A stretch of 64,000 bases of DNA from Mesorhizobium sp. ORS 3324 (GCA_000824825.2 LM655202.1:19012-83011), one strand, 5' to 3'; shown: positions 17,665 to 26,703, numbered from the stretch's first letter. Notes: generated by a model from the letters alone, not told the origin. Numbers and translations are program-made.

Positions 17665-18150
17665 TCATGGTTCCGGCGGCGCGCTGAGGCGGCGGTAAGG
17701 GATACCGTCGAAAGTCGCCGTCGCGAAGCTCTGGACCGACATCTTGCGCTTGCGGCCGTCACTGCAGGCATAGACCGGCCAGCCGGCCTCGCTGCATTCG
17801 CTGGCGGCGCAGATACGGGCAAGGCAGTTCCCGACGGTCAGCCGAAAGCCGCCCTTGCCGGCGAAGCCCTGCAAAAGGCTGCCGTCCGCCGCGCGCCATG
17901 TCCGCTGGCGAAACTCCGGCCGCAAGGCCCGAGGCTCGAGAGGGGTGGCGAGGTTGGCCGTGCCGCTGCGCGCCATGAGCTGAAGACGGTAGCGTGCCAT
18001 CCCGGTCGCATAGGCGGTGACAAGGTCGGACTCAGCCAAATAGGCGGCCGTCAGACCGGAGTTGTCGAGCAGATGAGCCAGTCGCTCGCCTGCTTCTGTT
18101 GGCCTCACCAGGGCGACAAGGGCGACAAGGGCCAGGCAAGCGCGCACCAT
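17665..18150 (-). CDS. Hypothetical exported protein
   Basis: 161 residues if it starts at the ATG at 18150 (GGAAAACGAG upstream). The first 20 residues (MVRACLALVALVALVRPTEA) look like a signal peptide. The rest is soluble, with four cysteines in a late segment (GNCLARICAASECSEAGWPVYACSDG) that could form disulfides. No family recognised. The frame stays open to 18750, but that part is arginine-rich and looks like non-coding GC-rich sequence. Confidence is modest because coding bias here is weak. Confidence 0.45.
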   Translation of the reverse strand: MVRACLALVALVALVRPTEAGERLAHLLDNSGLTAAYLAESDLVTAYATGMARYRLQLMARSGTANLATPLEPRALRPEFRQRTWRAADGSLLQGFAGKGGFRLTVGNCLARICAASECSEAGWPVYACSDGRKRKMSVQSFATATFDGIPYRRLSAPPEP

Positions 18151-18665
18151 CTCGTTTTCCAGCAGCCATGCATATCCGGCCTGCCGGCGCCCCCGGCTGC
18201 CTTCCGCACCATCCCGCCAATCGGCGTCGGGCGCAAGATCAGGCGTGGTTTCCGATCCGCGCCAGGCATCTGGCCTGGTCGCGCGGCCGGCCAAGCTCCT
18301 CGTAGCGGCCGGCTGCCGTCTCGAACGCTGCGAGCGCTCGAACCTCCTTCTTCTGCGCCCGCCGTTGCATGCCGCGCGCTTCCCAAAGCGCGGCCGGCCA
18401 TGCCACATGCCGGCGATGCGCCCGGCCTCGTTTAGGCGGCGCTTGACCTGTTCGAACTCGCCCGCTTCGGCAAGAGCGATTGCCGACGCGGTGCGCAGCG
18501 CCATCGAGCAGGGCTGGCAGGCGCCGGGAGCGAGCAGCCGGTCGCCGGCCGGCGGTCGCGTTGGTTCGGCGTCTGATCCGAAGGCAGCGAAGCGATGGGT
18601 GGCGAAGGGCGCGGATGTCGCGAGAGAGACCGCCGGCAAATCCGGAGGTGCCCCGTCACCGGTGC
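18151..18665. other. No supported gene
   Basis: About 515 bp in which several frames are open but all are arginine-, proline- or alanine-rich and mutually overlapping. The most protein-like stretch is MALRTASAIALAEAGEFEQ on the minus strand, without a ribosome binding site. I see no repeat or hairpin of note. Confidence 0.4.
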
Positions 18666-19106
18666 TCAGCCGTTGGGAGAGGGTGGCAGTTCGAACAGGG
18701 TGGCGCCGTTCTCTCGGCCGCGCTCGACATAGCCGATGACCCGGAACCATCTTGCGACATCCGGCCTTTGGAGCCAGCTGCGCGAATGTATTGGAAGGTT
18801 GCCGGCGAGCGCCTGGATATGGCGGATGTGACGCTTGCAGAAGCGAACGGTTGCCGCGCTGAAGAAATCCTCCTGCGCGGCAAACAGCGTGTCGGCCGCG
18901 TCGCTGTCCTCATGCCAGGCGATGATGGCGACCGTCTTGTCGCCCTGGACCAGCGCATGCGCCCGGCCTTCCTTCAGGTTCATCATCAGATTGTCGTAGG
19001 CGGTCTTGCTGTCCTTGCCGGCCGCCAGGTATTCGTCCGACATCCGCTTGGACAGGTCGCGGAACACATCCTCGAGGTCTCCGACCGTCGCTGCGCGTGC
19101 TCTCAT
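18666..19106 (-). CDS. Hypothetical protein, possibly acetyltransferase-like / phage-derived
   Basis: 146 residues with an excellent ribosome binding site (AGGAGGAGAA) and good coding character, so a real gene. It begins MRARAATVGDLEDVFRDLS, like the first strand and helix of GNAT proteins, and ends with a segment (DVARWFRVIGYVERG) resembling the final part of that fold. The overall pattern also recalls the small GNAT-like internal virion proteins of T7-type phages. No phage genes flank it, so this is only a hint. Confidence 0.6.
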   Translation of the reverse strand: MRARAATVGDLEDVFRDLSKRMSDEYLAAGKDSKTAYDNLMMNLKEGRAHALVQGDKTVAIIAWHEDSDAADTLFAAQEDFFSAATVRFCKRHIRHIQALAGNLPIHSRSWLQRPDVARWFRVIGYVERGRENGATLFELPPSPNG

Positions 19107-19463
19107 TTCTCCTCCTGAAAGCCCAGCAGGCAGTTTGCCCTATCGATGGGGGATCACCAAGCAAATGAAATCCGCCATCGGCCCAATGCTTGCAAATGCA
19201 TTTCACCAGGCCGCGATGGCCGGTACCGAAGCCATGCGGGACGCCGGCTTGGATCGAAACCACGTTTTCGGGCGCACTTGCCGGCGCGCCGCCCGACTTC
19301 GAAGAACGAAGCAGAACGACTCCGCCGCTGCCGTCCAACCGCGTCGCAGGCCAATCGCTGCCAGGTACTCCACAGCATATAGGCCAGCCCGAGGATCATG
19401 AAATACGACCTTCGCCAATAAGCCTGCTCCCGCTCCGCAGGGCGAGTTCTGTCTCGCGAGGCG

Positions 19464-19640
19464 GCGGCTTGCCGGGATGACAAGGACGCCTTCCTTGTCG
19501 TCGAAGAGCAGCGTTCCCGGCTCTATGCGCGCGCCGCCGAAGGATCGCGCCCGCCACTGGTAGGATGGGCAACGTTGTGCGTGGCGCCTGCCTGACGTGC
19601 AAAGCGGAAATTGTCCGGCGTCAGCGATTTCCGGTAAGGC
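19464..19640 (-). pseudogene. Remnant of an RraA-like / aldolase-type gene
   Basis: On the minus strand, GGARIEPGTLLFDDKEGVLV continues into IPASRR. This resembles the late conserved segment of RraA-like proteins and 4-hydroxy-4-methyl-2-oxoglutarate aldolases (GGVxVxPGDLVxADxDGVVVIP). A neighbouring frame carries plausible protein (PDNFRFARQAGATHNVAHPT), suggesting a frameshift. No start, no N-terminal domain and no catalytic loop remain. It lies directly downstream of the SDR gene start-to-end direction, perhaps once part of the same operon. Confidence 0.35.
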
Positions 19641-19658
19641 CAAGACCGATCTTCATCA

Positions 19659-20444
19659 TCACTTCACGCCGATGCCGGCGGTCAGGCCGCCGTCGATCTT
19701 GTAGTCCGCGCCGGTGCAGAAGCTGGCTTTCGACGAGCACAGGAAGGCGATGAGCTCCGCCACCTCCTCCGGCTCGCCGATGCGGCCGAGCGGATGCGCC
19801 GCGCCGAAGCGCTTGTAGGCTTCCTCGACATCGGCGTCGCTGCCGTTTTCGCCGCGCGCCGCCTTTTCGAGAATCGGCGTGCGGATCGAGCCCGGGCTGA
19901 CCGAATTGACCCGGATGCCGGCCGCAGCGTAGTCGAGCGCCAGCGAGCGCGTCAGCGTGTGGATGGCGCCCTTGGTCGTGGCATAGGCAGCGACGTTCTG
20001 CTGACAGGCGAACCCCTGCACCGAGGCGACGTTGACGATGGCGCCGCCGCCCCGCTTGATCATTTCGGGAATGCCGAAATGCGCGGTCAGGTAGATCGAG
20101 CCGACATTGACCGTCATCGCCCGGTTCCAGGTTTCCCAGTCGGTCGTCGTGGCGGTTCCGTAGGGATGGACCGCCGCCGAATTGACGATCACGTCAAGAC
20201 CGCCGAAGCGCTCGACGCCGGCCGCGACGGCATCGCGGACCTGGTCGGAAACAGAGACGTCGGTGTCGATGACCAGCGCGCCCGCTTCGCAGCCCTCCAG
20301 TTCCGCTCGCATCGCCGCATTGGCCGCGTGGTCGATGCCGCAGGCGATGATCGCGGCACCTCCTGCCGCGAGGCGCCTGGCGGTCGCGAGACCGATTCCG
20401 GTAGTCCCGGTCACCAGGGCCACCTTGCCGTCGAAATCCTTCAT
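19659..20444 (-). CDS. Short-chain dehydrogenase/reductase
   Basis: 261 residues from the ATG at 20444, with AAGGAG nine bases upstream; the frame to 20501 adds unrelated residues. It is a classical SDR with coenzyme motif TGTTGIGLA, NSAAVHPYG in place of NNAG, catalytic serine in IVNVASVQG, YATTKGA for the Tyr/Lys pair and the PG motif SVSPGSIRTPI. Acidic residues after strand 2 (CGIDHAANA) suggest NAD rather than NADP. The substrate is unknown. It is divergent from the dcyD-like operon, about 480 bp away. Confidence 0.85.
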   Translation of the reverse strand: MKDFDGKVALVTGTTGIGLATARRLAAGGAAIIACGIDHAANAAMRAELEGCEAGALVIDTDVSVSDQVRDAVAAGVERFGGLDVIVNSAAVHPYGTATTTDWETWNRAMTVNVGSIYLTAHFGIPEMIKRGGGAIVNVASVQGFACQQNVAAYATTKGAIHTLTRSLALDYAAAGIRVNSVSPGSIRTPILEKAARGENGSDADVEEAYKRFGAAHPLGRIGEPEEVAELIAFLCSSKASFCTGADYKIDGGLTAGIGVK

Positions 20445-20928
20445 TCCTGGAACTCCTTCAGTCAGGTACCGCGGAGCCGCCGCCAGCGCGGCGGATGACA
20501 ATGTTCTCGCGCAAGGTCTCGGCGCTTACCAAAGATGGGTCTCCTAAATTATTGGACCAGAATATCGTAAGGAGCGGGCAGGTGCGACGTCGTCGTTTCG
20601 TCCTGCACGGATTTTGCGGCCTACGACTTTTTCGTCTGAAGCGCATGAACGCCGAGCCGGATGCGCGCCGCCCGCGTCGCCGAAGCGAAGGCGCGGCTGG
20701 AGGAACTCGGCGAGGAGCGCAACATCATCGCCGGCCTGCCCGCCACCTCACCAAGATCGATCTGGCGGCGATTCCAGGCTGAGCTGCAAATCGGCCAGAA
20801 AGAGCCACATCGGTGCGGCCAATCTCGACTCACGGAAAATTGCTTGACGGTGGCCGGCTCAAGCCGCACCGGCACCTTTTCCAAACCGGTGCAAGCGGTA
20901 CTTGCTTGCCCCGAAGGAGGACTTGACG
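20445..20928. other. Long intergenic region with an operator-like site
   Basis: This 484-bp divergent region holds ATTATTGGACCAGAAT near 20547-20562, an imperfect dyad on TGGACCA in an AT-rich patch, a plausible repressor site. A short open stretch around 20661-20810 (AARVAEAKARLEELGEE) reads like the helix of a lost protein but lacks a start signal and a recognisable family. The 3' end holds the ribosome binding site GAAGGAGGA for the next gene. Confidence 0.4.
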
Positions 20929-21933
20929 ATGAACCTTGCCCGCTATCCTCGCGTTGCGCTCGGCCATCTGCCCACGCCTCTCGAAAAGCTCGAGAACCTG
21001 ACAAGGGAATTGAACGGCCCGGAGATCTGGATCAAGCGCGATGACTGCACCGGCCTGTCGACCGGCGGCAACAAGACGCGCAAGCTTGAATTCCTGATGG
21101 CGGAAGCGCTGGCCGAAGGCGCCGACACGATCATAACGCAGGGCGCCACCCAATCCAATCACGCCCGCCAGACCGCGGCTGCCGCCGCCAAGCTCTCCAT
21201 GGCCTGCCATCTCATGCTGGAGGACCGGACCGGCAAGACCGATTTCGACTACAACGAAAACGGCAATGTGCTGCTCGACCGTCTCCACGGCGCGACGATC
21301 GAGCGCCGGCCGGCCAGTCCCGATATGAACGGCGAGATGGAAAAGGCTGCCGAACGGCTGCGCGCCGAAGGCCGCAAGGTCTATGCGATACCGGGTGGCG
21401 GATCGAACCCGACGGGCGCGCTCGGCTATGTGAACGGCGCCATCGAGCTGGTCTACCAGGCCAATGCCATCGGCCTGAAGATCGACCGTGTCGTGCACGC
21501 GACCGGCAGTGCCGGAACCCAGGCCGGGCTGGTCACCGGGCTCGCCGGCATCAACAGCGGCGTGCCGGTGCTTGGCATCGGCGTGCGCGCGCCGAAGGAA
21601 GCGCAGGAGGAGAACGTCTTTTCGCTCGCCTGCCGGACGGCCGAGAAGCTTGGCATCGCCGGTGCAGTCAGGCGCGAGCATGTCGTTGCCAATTGCGATT
21701 ACATCGGCGACGGCTACGGTTTTCCGGCCGCCGATACGATCGCGGCGATCCGCACGCTGGCGCGCAGCGACGGCATTCTGCTCGACCCGGTCTATTCCGG
21801 AAAGGGCATGGCCGGATTGATCGATCTGGCTAAGAAGAGCTTCTTCAGGAAAGGCGAGACGGTTGTCTTTCTCCATACCGGTGGCTCGGCCGGGCTGTTC
21901 GGTTATCCGACCGATCTGCAGAGCAATTCCTGA
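20929..21933 (+). CDS. PLP enzyme of the D-cysteine desulfhydrase / L-cysteate sulfo-lyase family
   Basis: 334 residues from the ATG at 20929, after AAGGAGGACTTGACG. It belongs to the ACC deaminase/D-cysteine desulfhydrase fold-type II PLP family. The Schiff-base lysine is in STGGNKTRKLEFL; QSNHARQTAA and PGGGSNPTGALGY contact substrate and cofactor; GSAGTQAGL is the phosphate-binding loop. The family splits into D-cysteine desulfhydrase (DcyD: pyruvate, sulfide, ammonia) and L-cysteate sulfo-lyase (CuyA: pyruvate, sulfite, ammonia). Sequence alone does not separate them here. It is followed by a racemase and an amino-acid ABC transporter, forming a probable catabolic operon. Confidence 0.85.
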   Translation: MNLARYPRVALGHLPTPLEKLENLTRELNGPEIWIKRDDCTGLSTGGNKTRKLEFLMAEALAEGADTIITQGATQSNHARQTAAAAAKLSMACHLMLEDRTGKTDFDYNENGNVLLDRLHGATIERRPASPDMNGEMEKAAERLRAEGRKVYAIPGGGSNPTGALGYVNGAIELVYQANAIGLKIDRVVHATGSAGTQAGLVTGLAGINSGVPVLGIGVRAPKEAQEENVFSLACRTAEKLGIAGAVRREHVVANCDYIGDGYGFPAADTIAAIRTLARSDGILLDPVYSGKGMAGLIDLAKKSFFRKGETVVFLHTGGSAGLFGYPTDLQSNS

Positions 21934-21969
21934 CCGGGATCCCATCCAAGTCCGGGAGGTCCGAACGCG

Positions 21970-22692
21970 ATGAGCCACTACTATCCGCCTACCCATCCCA
22001 TTGTCGGCGTGCTCGGCGGCATGGGCCCGGCGGCTACGATCGACCTGATGCGCCGGGTCATGGAGGCGACGCCCGCCGCGGATGACTCCGACCACATCCA
22101 TCTTTTGGTCGACCAGAACCCGAAGGTTCCTTCGCGCATCGATGCGCTGATCAACGGAACCGGGCCTAGTCCGCTCGACGAACTGGTGCGCATGGCAAAG
22201 GGGCTCGAAAGCGCCGGCGCGACGATGCTCGCCATCGCCTGCAACACCGCCCATGGCTATGTCGGCGACATCGCGGCGGCCGTTAGCATTCCGCTTCTCG
22301 ATATGATCGCGCTGACCGCCGAGGCGATCGCGCGCCGGCCGCTGCCTCGTCGACGGATCGGCATGCTGGCCTCCACGGCGGTGGTGCAATTGGGTCTCTA
22401 TGAACGAGCGTTCGAAGCCTTCGGCATCGAAACCCGATATCCGAACGACCAGGCGGAAATCATGGCCGTCATCAAGGCGGTCAAGAAGGAAGGCGCGACG
22501 GCTGAATTGCGCAGCCGGCTCGATACCGTCGCGCGCCAGCTCGCTGCCGACGATGTCGATCTTCTGGCCATCGCATGCACCGAACTTTCGCTTCTCATCG
22601 ACGGCCGCGATGCCGGCATGGCGAAGGTCGATGCCCTCGACGTGTTGGCTTCGGCGATCGTCGAGCGCGCACGGTCCGCGGCCGCCTGGTGA
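21970..22692 (+). CDS. Aspartate/glutamate racemase family protein
   Basis: 240 residues. It begins HPIVGVLGGMGPAATIDLMRR, the signature of the aspartate/glutamate racemase family, and has both catalytic cysteines, in AIACNTAHG and AIACTELSLL. Such cofactor-independent enzymes interconvert L- and D-amino acids. It starts 36 bp after the dcyD-like gene with GGGAGGTCCGAACGCG upstream, so it is probably co-transcribed. Next to a D-cysteine or cysteate lyase it may supply the right enantiomer, but the substrate is inference. Confidence 0.87.
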   Translation: MSHYYPPTHPIVGVLGGMGPAATIDLMRRVMEATPAADDSDHIHLLVDQNPKVPSRIDALINGTGPSPLDELVRMAKGLESAGATMLAIACNTAHGYVGDIAAAVSIPLLDMIALTAEAIARRPLPRRRIGMLASTAVVQLGLYERAFEAFGIETRYPNDQAEIMAVIKAVKKEGATAELRSRLDTVARQLAADDVDLLAIACTELSLLIDGRDAGMAKVDALDVLASAIVERARSAAAW

Positions 22693-22849
22693 GGGGGCAC
22701 AACGACCTCGCCGGGTTCCATTCATTGACCTTCTGCAGGCGCGCTCTAGCTTCGACGCTACCGCCTTATCACCATTTTGACTGGTCCGCTTCCGCTGTGG
22801 CCGCTGGTGAGACGGACACCATGAGCGTTATCCGGGAGGAGTGGAGCGA

Positions 22850-23659
22850 ATGAAGAAACTTACCCTTACTGTCGCGGGAATCATGCTTGCCATGCTGACG
22901 GCGCAAGCGTCGGCGGGCAAGCTGGACGACATCAAGGCCCGTGGTACGCTGATCGTCGGAACCAAGGCCGACTACAAGCCGTTCGGGTTCCGCGATCCGT
23001 CGGGAGCGATCGTCGGCATCGAGCCCGACCTGGCGGCCGATATCGCCAAGCAGCTCGGCGTCAAGCTGGAATTCGTGCCGGTTGTCGCCGCCAACCGGAT
23101 GGAGTTCCTCAAGCAGGGAAAGATCGACCTTCTCATCGCCACCATGTCCGACAAGCCGGAGCGCCGGAAGGTCGTGGAAGCGGTCGATCCGCCCTATTAC
23201 TCGGATTCCGTCAACGTGCTGGTCTCGAACCGCGCGAAGATCAAGTCCTGGGAGGACCTGAAGGACAAGCCGCTCTGCGCAACGATCGGGTCGTTCTACA
23301 ACAAATCGGTCGCCGAGAAATACGGCGCCAAGATCGTCGGGCTCGACGGCTCCGACAAGCCGCTCGTCGCGCTGAAGCAGGGCAATTGCGTCGGCTATCT
23401 CTATGACCAGACCTTCATCCAGGGCAAGCTGCTCGATAAGCAATGGTCCGCCGACTATTCGATGCCGCTGAAGGGCATCATGGAGACGCCCTGGATCATG
23501 GCCGTGGCGCCCGGCAACGACGACCTGAGGGATCTCGTGTCCAAGGCTACGATCGAGTGGATGAAGAAGGGCACGATCATCGACTTAGAAAAGAAGTGGG
23601 GCATCACGCCCACCGATTATTCGGAGCGCATGCACGACAAGTACAAGAACCAGACCTGA
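22850..23659 (+). CDS. Amino-acid ABC transporter, periplasmic binding protein
   Basis: 269 residues from the ATG at 22850 (a GTG at 22841 is also possible). A signal peptide (KKLTLTVAGIMLAMLTAQAS, then AG) precedes a type-II solute-binding fold of the polar amino-acid family. Typical parts are LIVGTKADYKPFGFRDPSG, GIEPDLAADIAKQLGV and DLLIATMSDKPERR, the last holding an arginine that would bind the carboxylate. It is the first of four transporter genes. The ligand is unknown; the linked enzymes suggest cysteine, cysteate or another small amino acid. Confidence 0.88.
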   Translation: MKKLTLTVAGIMLAMLTAQASAGKLDDIKARGTLIVGTKADYKPFGFRDPSGAIVGIEPDLAADIAKQLGVKLEFVPVVAANRMEFLKQGKIDLLIATMSDKPERRKVVEAVDPPYYSDSVNVLVSNRAKIKSWEDLKDKPLCATIGSFYNKSVAEKYGAKIVGLDGSDKPLVALKQGNCVGYLYDQTFIQGKLLDKQWSADYSMPLKGIMETPWIMAVAPGNDDLRDLVSKATIEWMKKGTIIDLEKKWGITPTDYSERMHDKYKNQT

Positions 23660-23730
23660 CTTGCCTCAAGCGGCCGGCGCGCGGTCGCTAAAGACCGTGC
23701 CTCGGTTGCATCTGCCGGTGGGTGATATGC

Positions 23731-24477
23731 ATGCAGGAAATCGCCGATTGGTTTCGTAGCCTCTACGAAACTACAGGGCTGAATTTCACGATCTTCTACG
23801 ATCCGTACGATGCGTGGCAGTTCGCCAGGGGCGTCGGCATGACGGTCTATCTGAGCGTCGTGTCGATCCTCATCTGCCTCGTCGTGGGTGTGATAGGCGC
23901 CTGGCTGCAAAGCTCGGGGATCAAGGTCGTGCGCGGCGTGATCGAGATCTTCGTCGTCATTTTCCGCAACACGCCGCCCTTGGTGCAGATCTTCTTCTTC
24001 TATTTCGGCATGGGCGAGCTGCTGCCCGCCAATTACAACGACATAGGCTTGCGCGAACCGCTGCTGAGCAATGTGCAGTGGGCGATCATTTCGCTTTCCC
24101 TGTTTGCCGGTGCCTTCAACATCGAGATCTTCCGGTCCGGGATCGAAGCCGTGCCGGACACCACCGTGGAGGCGGCCGAAGCTCTCGGCTACACCCGCCT
24201 CGGCGTCTATCGCCATGTCGTCCTGCCGCTGGCGTTGCGTGTCTGCCTGCCGGCGTTGAACAACAATCTGGTCAATCTGCTGAAGACCACGACGCTTGCC
24301 TACGCCATCGCGGTTCCCGAGACGCTCTACGCCACCACGCAAATCTGGGCCGAATCCCAAAACGTGACGGAAATGATGTTCGTGCTCTTGGCCACCTTCG
24401 TTCTCCTGGTCGGCGTGCTCGTATGGGTCATGCACCGCTGGGAGCGGTCGCTGCGCATTCCGGGATTCGGCCGATGA
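23731..24477 (+). CDS. Amino-acid ABC transporter permease (HisQ/M type), first
   Basis: 248 residues from the ATG at 23731 (GTG at 23722 possible). About five membrane helices are visible, with the cytoplasmic EAA loop EAAEALGYTRLGVYRHVVLP that docks the ATPase and the usual RNTPPLVQIFFFYFG. It forms half of the import channel. Its stop overlaps the next permease's ATG as ATGA. Confidence 0.88.
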   Translation: MQEIADWFRSLYETTGLNFTIFYDPYDAWQFARGVGMTVYLSVVSILICLVVGVIGAWLQSSGIKVVRGVIEIFVVIFRNTPPLVQIFFFYFGMGELLPANYNDIGLREPLLSNVQWAIISLSLFAGAFNIEIFRSGIEAVPDTTVEAAEALGYTRLGVYRHVVLPLALRVCLPALNNNLVNLLKTTTLAYAIAVPETLYATTQIWAESQNVTEMMFVLLATFVLLVGVLVWVMHRWERSLRIPGFGR

Positions 24478-25322
24478 GGAAAGAGCGCGCCGCGCCGGTG
24501 ACCGATCTGCCCGTGCTGCTGCCGGTTCGGTCGCCTTGCGTGCCGGTTCTGAGCTTGCGCGCCTGGCACGGCCTGGTTCTGGCCGCGGCAGTGCTTATGT
24601 TCGCGCCGGCCGCGGGTGCGCAGGCGGGTTCGGAAGAGCTGTCGATAATCGGCGTCATCATCAAATGGATGCCGCTGCTTCTGACCGGCTTCGGCTTCAA
24701 CCTCCTCATTTCGGTGCTGGCGATGGCGCTGGGCACGATCGTGGGCCTCGGGCTAGGCCTGCTGCAGCTCAGCGAGTTCCGATGGCTCAGTCGATGCGCC
24801 TGGGCCTTGACCCAGTTCTTCCGCAACGCGCCGTGGCTGGTGCTGCTGTTCTTCGCCATGTACCTGATCCCCTACGAGTTCCGCATCGGTGAGGTGACGA
24901 TTCCGTTTCCGGACTGGGTCAAGGCCGTCATCGGCTTCGCGCTGCCGGTCATGGCCAATGTCGCCGAGATCGTGCGCGGAGCGGTGCAATCCATTTCCAG
25001 CGGCCAGTGGGAGGCGGCCGACTCGCTGGCTTTCACCCGCCGGCAGACGCTGTGGATGATCATCCTGCCCCAGTGCGTGAAGCGGATGCTGCCTCCCTGG
25101 ATGAACCTCTATTCGCTGGTCACCATGGCGACGGTGCTGGCCTCGGTCGTGGGCATCAACGAGATGCTGACCCTGACCGCGCAGGTTCACAATGCCGAAG
25201 GCGGCCGGACCGACCTTTTGGCGCCGCTCTACGCTTTCGCGCTGTTGTGCTTCTTCATCTACTGTTACCCGATCAATCTTTGGACTGTCCGTCTCGAGCG
25301 GCGCTTCAACGTCAAGAGCTGA
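24474..25322 (+). CDS. Amino-acid ABC transporter permease (HisQ/M type), second
   Basis: 282 residues, starting at the ATG that overlaps the previous stop. An N-terminal extension of some 55 residues includes a hydrophobic segment (LVLAAAVLMFAPAAGAQAG) that looks like a signal peptide, unusual for a permease. Then follow about five helices, the segment FFRNAPWLVLLFFAMY and an EAA loop (WEAADSLAFTRRQTLWMIIL). It pairs with the first permease. Confidence 0.87.
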   Translation: MRKERAAPVTDLPVLLPVRSPCVPVLSLRAWHGLVLAAAVLMFAPAAGAQAGSEELSIIGVIIKWMPLLLTGFGFNLLISVLAMALGTIVGLGLGLLQLSEFRWLSRCAWALTQFFRNAPWLVLLFFAMYLIPYEFRIGEVTIPFPDWVKAVIGFALPVMANVAEIVRGAVQSISSGQWEAADSLAFTRRQTLWMIILPQCVKRMLPPWMNLYSLVTMATVLASVVGINEMLTLTAQVHNAEGGRTDLLAPLYAFALLCFFIYCYPINLWTVRLERRFNVKS

Positions 25323-25329
25323 GATCGCC

Positions 25330-26079
25330 ATGGCAGCCTGGACTCCCGATCAACCGATGGTCCGTCTCCGCGACGTGCACAAGTCGTTTGGCCAATCCGA
25401 AGTGCTCAAGGGCATCAGCTTCGAGGTGATGAAGGGCGAGGTCATCTGCATCATAGGGCCGTCCGGCTCCGGCAAATCGACATTGATCCGGTCGATCAAC
25501 GCGCTTGTGCCGATCAATTCCGGCTCGATCACCGTCGAGGGACAGGAGGTCAACGACCCGGCGGTGGACAAGCTGGCGCTGCGCCGCAAGGTGGGCATGG
25601 TCTTCCAGCAGTACAATCTGTTTCCGCACAGGACCGCGCTGCAGAACATCATGATGGCGCCGATCCACGTCCTCAAGCAGGATCGCAGCGAGGTCGAGGC
25701 CCGTGCGCGAGCGCTCATCAGGAAGGTCCGCCTCGAAGGCAAGGAAGACACCTATCCGGGAGAATTGTCGGGCGGCCAGCAGCAGCGTGTCGCCATTGCG
25801 CGCTCGCTCGCGATGCGCCCGGACTTGATGCTGTTCGACGAGGTGACGGCCGCGCTCGACCCCGAGACCGTCAAGGAAGTGCTGGTCACCATTCGCGAAC
25901 TGGCGCGGGAAGGGATGACGTGCATCCTGGTCACCCATGAGATGGGCTTCGCGCGCGAGATCGCCAACCGCATCTATTTCACCGATCAAGGCGTCATCGT
26001 GGAGCACGGCTCGCCGCAGGAAATATTGGATCACCCGCGGGAGGCGCGGACCAAGGCATTCCTCGAACAGGTGCTGTAA
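25330..26079 (+). CDS. Amino-acid ABC transporter, ATP-binding protein
   Basis: 249 residues of the GlnQ/HisP class: Walker A GPSGSGKST, Q-loop VFQQYNLFPH, signature LSGGQQQRVAIARSLA, Walker B LMLFDEVTAALDPE and the switch histidine in VTHEMGF. It starts 7 bp after the second permease and closes the five-gene run that begins with the racemase. An ATG further upstream, inside the permease gene, is rejected. Confidence 0.92.
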   Translation: MAAWTPDQPMVRLRDVHKSFGQSEVLKGISFEVMKGEVICIIGPSGSGKSTLIRSINALVPINSGSITVEGQEVNDPAVDKLALRRKVGMVFQQYNLFPHRTALQNIMMAPIHVLKQDRSEVEARARALIRKVRLEGKEDTYPGELSGGQQQRVAIARSLAMRPDLMLFDEVTAALDPETVKEVLVTIRELAREGMTCILVTHEMGFAREIANRIYFTDQGVIVEHGSPQEILDHPREARTKAFLEQVL

Positions 26080-26211
26080 TCTTCACGGCACGCGATTGCC
26101 GTGGGCGCGCAAAGGCGCGATCGGGCCGCCGCACGAGAGGTCAGGGTGGCAGGTGATCAGGTAAGCGCTTACGTGAAGCGGATGGGTGTCTGTGAGGACG
26201 CGGAGGCGCGT

Positions 26212-26490
26212 ATGCGACTCAAAGTCGAAACCCGGCAAGACCGCGACATCGAGGTGCCCCGGAGGTTCCGCCTCAACGGGGATCAGGTGGATGTCGTCGA
26301 GATGGTCGACCAATGGTTCGGTGCTGATTACCGCTATTGCAAGATCAAGGGCAGCGATGGCGCGCTCTACATTCTTCGGTACGACGAGCTCCGATCGGAA
26401 TGGGACCTCACGATGTTTGCAAGCGAACGGGCGCAGGTCGTGACGGCGCAATCCAGCGGCAGGGCTCGTCCGCCGCGCGTGGCCATGTGA
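26212..26490 (+). CDS. Small conserved hypothetical protein
   Basis: 92 residues from the ATG at 26212, preceded by CGGAGGCGCG. It begins MRLKVETRQDRDIEVPRRFR and has an alternating, beta-rich, charged pattern (DVVEMVDQWFGADYRYCKIK) with a tyrosine- and tryptophan-bearing middle. It looks like a small soluble beta-sheet protein. No family recognised. It stands alone after the transporter operon. Confidence 0.6.
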   Translation: MRLKVETRQDRDIEVPRRFRLNGDQVDVVEMVDQWFGADYRYCKIKGSDGALYILRYDELRSEWDLTMFASERAQVVTAQSSGRARPPRVAM

Positions 26491-26615
26491 CCGCCGTCAC
26501 ACAACGGGCCTTGGATGGTCATTCGAGCCATGGCTGGTCGGCTCGGGATTCCTCCGTATCAACAATCACCTGGCCCACGCGCCGACCTCGGTCCGAAGCG
26601 GAGCCAGCCTTGTGA

Positions 26616-26703
26616 TGGGCGGCGCTGCTTGGCGTCGATGTCGACCGCACTATCTCCATCACCGTCATCATAGGTGCGGCGCTTGCCGCGGTCGCGGGCA
26701 CTC
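26616..26703 (+). pseudogene. livH: Fragment of livH (branched-chain amino-acid permease)
   Basis: One frame reads AALLGVDVDRTISITVIIGA followed by ALAAVAGT, which is the conserved late segment of LivH-type permeases (LGINVDRVIxLTFVIGAALAAVAG). It has no start, no stop in family register and less than a tenth of the gene. It lies 30 bp upstream of livG, where livH/livM would normally be, so this is a deletion scar. Confidence 0.7.

Noticed and set aside
17656..18435. Plus-strand open frame of 259 codons
   Set aside because: No ribosome binding site, alanine/arginine-rich composition and no motif; the minus strand offers a signal peptide and a better start.
20830..22725. Minus-strand open frame of 631 codons
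   Set aside because: Antisense to the dcyD-like and racemase genes, both with clear catalytic motifs and ribosome binding sites.
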